Part shown: positions 14,919 to 16,758 of the stretch, piece after piece
How the letters are laid out: every line of letters starts with the position of its first letter
Numbering within the stretch: position 1 is the stretch's first letter
NCBI GenBank assembly: GCA_016882555.1
Contig: VGPQ01000003.1
Coordinates: 1-16,758, forward strand
DNA: 16,758 nucleotides
Reading direction: 5' to 3'
Source: Cyanobacteria bacterium M_surface_7_m2_040
GTDB lineage: Bacteria > Cyanobacteriota > Cyanobacteriia > PCC-6307 > Cyanobiaceae
Program-made: the position numbers and the translations under genes
Notes under the pieces: model-generated
Told to the model about the DNA's origin: nothing
Seen by the model: only the letters and a program-made list of their open reading frames with translations
Database searches by the model: none

Positions 14919-15122
14919 TCACCCCTGACTCAGCAGGGCACCCAGGCCGATCTGATGCAGGATCCCCTGGCCGGTGAGGGCCTCGGTGAGCACCCCGATC
15001 ACAAAGCCGAGCATGGCGGCACGGCCATTGAAACGCTCGGCAAAGCGCAGCTGCTCGGCATGGATCTGGGCTGCAGCGGCGTTTTCGAACCAACGCTGAT
15101 CTGCCTGGGCGGCGCGTGACAT
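14919..15122 (-). CDS. hli: High-light-inducible protein (Hlip), chlorophyll a/b-binding-like
   Basis: A 67-residue one-helix protein of the light-harvesting-like family. These bind chlorophyll and carotenoid in thylakoid membranes and protect photosystems and chlorophyll-synthesis complexes in high light. Seen: the chlorophyll-binding motif AERFNGRAAMLGF with E29, N32, R34, M37, G39 and F40 (ExxNxRxAMxGF), inside the membrane span about 33-50 (AAMLGFVIGVLTEALTG), and the terminal GQGILHQIG. The start MSRAAQ at 15122 is preferred to an in-frame ATG at 15137. It heads an apparent operon with the ParB-like and antiporter genes and diverges from cbiX. An HLR1-like half-site lies just upstream. 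Confidence 0.93.
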   Translation of the reverse strand: MSRAAQADQRWFENAAAAQIHAEQLRFAERFNGRAAMLGFVIGVLTEALTGQGILHQIGLGALLSQG

Positions 15123-15146
15123 GACGATGCGTAGCAACTCCGGGCA

Positions 15147-15154
15147 ATTGTAAC
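15147..15154 (-). promoter_or_regulatory. Possible HLR1-like half-site / -10 box upstream of hli
   Basis: On the minus strand the sequence is GTTACAAT, which matches one half of the HLR1 element, the binding site of RpaB described at high-light-responsive cyanobacterial promoters ((G/T)TTACA(T/A)(T/A), normally two copies two bases apart). Only one good copy is present; eight bases further on is GTTGCTAC, a poor second copy. The same bases contain TACAAT, an acceptable -10 hexamer 25 bases before the hli ATG, with no good -35. One function or the other is plausible; neither is proven. Confidence 0.3.
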
Positions 15155-15253
15155 GATTTCTTTAGGAGTGTTGACCTGTGGGATTCCGTGAATACCGAAC
15201 AAAGGCCTTCGGGGGGAAGGGCCGGCATAAGGTTCGGACTGAACCTGGCGCCC

Positions 15254-16459
15254 ATGGCCTTCGACATCGCCTCCTTGACTGCCAGCGCCGACGGTCCGAT
15301 CGGCGTGATGATCTGCGGCCATGGCAGCCGCAACCGCCTGGCGGTGGGCGAATTCGCCGCCCTGGCCGAGCGGGTGCGCCAACGCCTGGCGCCGCTGCCG
15401 GTGGAGTACGGCTACCTGGAGTTTGCCCGGCCGATCCTGCGCGATGGGCTTGAGAGCCTGCGCGAGCAGGGGGCGCGCCACGTGCTGGCGGTGCCGGCGA
15501 TGCTGTTTGCCGCCGGGCACGCCAAAAACGACATCCCCTCGGTGCTCAACACCGTTGCCGCCGAAACCGGCCTGCGCATCGACTACGGCCGTGAGCTGGG
15601 CGTCGATCTCAAGATGATCCAGGCGGCCGGGGCGCGGGTGCGCCAGGCCCTCGAGCAGGCCGATGCCGACGACCGCAGCGCCGGGCGCGCGCCAATCCCC
15701 CTGCACGACACGCTGTTGGTGGTGGTGGGGCGGGGCTCCTCGGATCCCGATGCCAACTCCAACGTGGCCAAGGTGACGCGCATGCTGGTCGAGGGCTTCG
15801 GCTTCGGCTGGGGCGAGACCCTCTATTCAGGCGTGACCTTCCCGCTGGTGGAGCCGGGCCTGCGCCATGTGGTGCGTTTGGGCTTCCGGCGCATCGTCGT
15901 CTTTCCCTATTTCCTGTTTTCAGGGGTCTTGGTGAGCCGCATCGTGGCCCACAGCCAGCGGGTGGCCGCGGATCACCCCGAGATCGACTTCTGCTCGGCG
16001 TCGTACCTGGGGGATCACCCCTTGGTGGTCGACACCTTTGTGGAACGGGTCCACGAAGTGGTGGCCGGCGACACCGCCATGAACTGCTCCCTGTGCAAGT
16101 ACCGGGCCCAGGTGCTCGGCTTTGAAACCGAGGTGGGCGCCCCCCAGCACAGCCACCATCACCACGTGGAAGGCCTGTGCGAGAGCTGCACCCTCTGCGA
16201 GAACGAATGCACCGGTGCCTGCCAGAGCGATGGCGTGCCGATCCCCCTGGCAGGCCAGGAGCCTCACAGCCACAGCCATAGCCATAGCCACAACCATGGC
16301 CACAAGCCCGAGCACGCGCATGCGCACGACCATGCCCATGACCACCAGCACGATCACAACCCCGCCGCCGAACCCCATCACCACACCCCCTACCCCCACG
16401 CCGAGCACCCACTGGGGCCTGTGACCTTGCGACGCCAGGGCCGCGATGAACAGAGCTGA
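15254..16459 (+). CDS. cbiX: Sirohydrochlorin cobaltochelatase CbiX (long form)
   Basis: Long-form CbiX of 401 residues, which inserts Co2+ (or a related metal) into sirohydrochlorin on the way to cobalamin-type corrinoids. Two chelatase repeats: the first with ICGHGSRN (H23) and AAGHAKNDIP (H89), the second with VVGRGSSDPDANSN near 158-171. After these come CSLC (C278, C281) and a cluster C309, C312, C315, C319, C323 (CESCTLCENECTGAC); a C-terminal Fe-S cluster is known in some long CbiX proteins. Residues 338-385 hold about 20 histidines, including runs of alternating His-Ser and Ala-His-Asp, likely a metal store or chaperone tail. The ATG at 15254 is preferred; a GTG at 15188 would add 22 unconserved-looking residues. 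It diverges from hli. Confidence 0.92.
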   Translation: MAFDIASLTASADGPIGVMICGHGSRNRLAVGEFAALAERVRQRLAPLPVEYGYLEFARPILRDGLESLREQGARHVLAVPAMLFAAGHAKNDIPSVLNTVAAETGLRIDYGRELGVDLKMIQAAGARVRQALEQADADDRSAGRAPIPLHDTLLVVVGRGSSDPDANSNVAKVTRMLVEGFGFGWGETLYSGVTFPLVEPGLRHVVRLGFRRIVVFPYFLFSGVLVSRIVAHSQRVAADHPEIDFCSASYLGDHPLVVDTFVERVHEVVAGDTAMNCSLCKYRAQVLGFETEVGAPQHSHHHHVEGLCESCTLCENECTGACQSDGVPIPLAGQEPHSHSHSHSHNHGHKPEHAHAHDHAHDHQHDHNPAAEPHHHTPYPHAEHPLGPVTLRRQGRDEQS

Positions 16460-16758
16460 CAGCAGAAGCTGAAGTTTTTCGGGCGATCTGCGCTGCCTTG
16501 CGCGTCTCAGAGCGGCGCGGGTCTCAAGGGATTCACGGGCATTAGCCCTGCTGATCGTTGCCGGGTTTCCCCATGGCAGCGGTGTTTTCCCCAGTTCGCC
16601 AGCGTTTTTTTCCACAGCGGAAATCGATCCGCCTTTGCTGCAGCGGCACAGCTGTGGAATCGATGGAAGCGTTCATTCCCGCTTGACAGCGGCGCCCGCC
16701 TTGACCAATGGGCCGTCGTGGTTGCCACAGCGGCGCCAGGACGCCAGCGCCAGCGGCC
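16460..16758. other. Non-coding right edge with DnaA-box-like nonamers
   Basis: No supportable gene in the last 300 bases. Nonamers resembling the cyanobacterial DnaA box TTTTCCACA occur at 16608-16616 (exact, plus strand), 16585-16593 (TTTTCCCCA, one mismatch), 16653-16661 (minus strand GATTCCACA, two mismatches) and 16721-16729 (GTTGCCACA, two mismatches). There is a palindrome CACAGCTGTG at 16647-16656, and a TTGACA hexamer at 16683-16688 without a clear -10. It may be a promoter region for a gene beyond the edge. No dnaA or dnaN is in view, so an origin is not supported. Confidence 0.35.

Noticed and set aside
16507..16728. Minus-strand 73-codon frame at the right edge
   Set aside because: No family resemblance, mixed codon use, and it covers the DnaA-box-like sites; more likely non-coding.
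1..16758. CRISPR arrays, insertion sequences, prophage or rRNA genes
   Set aside because: I saw no regularly spaced repeats, transposase or integrase frames, or rRNA-like sequence in the window.

Overview
This window is a stretch of chromosome from a GC-rich unicellular cyanobacterium of the Synechococcus/Cyanobium group. The evidence is a psbY gene, a high-light-inducible (Hli) protein, the cyanobacterial carotenoid isomerase CrtH, a Fe-S cofactor pair (BolA plus CGFS glutaredoxin) of cyanobacterial type, a folate-dependent TrmFO, a long-form CbiX, and several small proteins that I recognise only from cyanobacteria. The assignment rests on gene content, not on a database search.

Layout. 1-845 (+): tail of an unidentified gene, then bolA and grx4. 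922-1188 (-): a DUF6761-type small protein. 1356-2132 (+): an OmpR/PhoB-type response regulator whose receiver lacks the phosphorylatable aspartate. 2148-2995 (-): two overlapping small genes, one a membrane protein with a PH-like middle. 3082-5388 (+): a 768-residue protein with an EF-hand-like loop near the N-terminus and an Erv/ALR-type sulfhydryl oxidase domain near the C-terminus, the most unusual gene here. 5396-9182 (-): a tight run psbY - trmFO - potassium-channel-like membrane protein without a normal selectivity filter - crtH. 9257-9775 (-): a gamma carbonic anhydrase-like protein. 9883-9954 (+): tRNA-Lys(UUU).

The 2.1 kb after the tRNA looks accessory. It holds a MntA/HepT toxin-antitoxin pair whose hepT reading frame runs on through the antisense strand of the tRNA gene, a universal stress protein, a CopG/RHH antitoxin followed by a broken PIN toxin, and an AraC-family remnant interrupted by an amber codon. 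From 12130 to 15122 (-) comes an apparent operon hli - ParB-like protein - cation/proton antiporter carrying two Usp-like domains. The divergent gene at 15254-16459 (+) is cbiX, with a cysteine cluster and a strongly histidine-rich tail. The last 300 bases have no supportable gene but contain several DnaA-box-like nonamers.

Themes. Several genes bear on photosynthesis and light or redox stress (psbY, crtH, hli, grx4/bolA, Erv-like oxidase, Usp, antiporter-Usp). Two proteins keep a familiar fold but have lost the residues that define its activity (response regulator, channel). The tRNA-Lys flank behaves like an insertion and decay hotspot.
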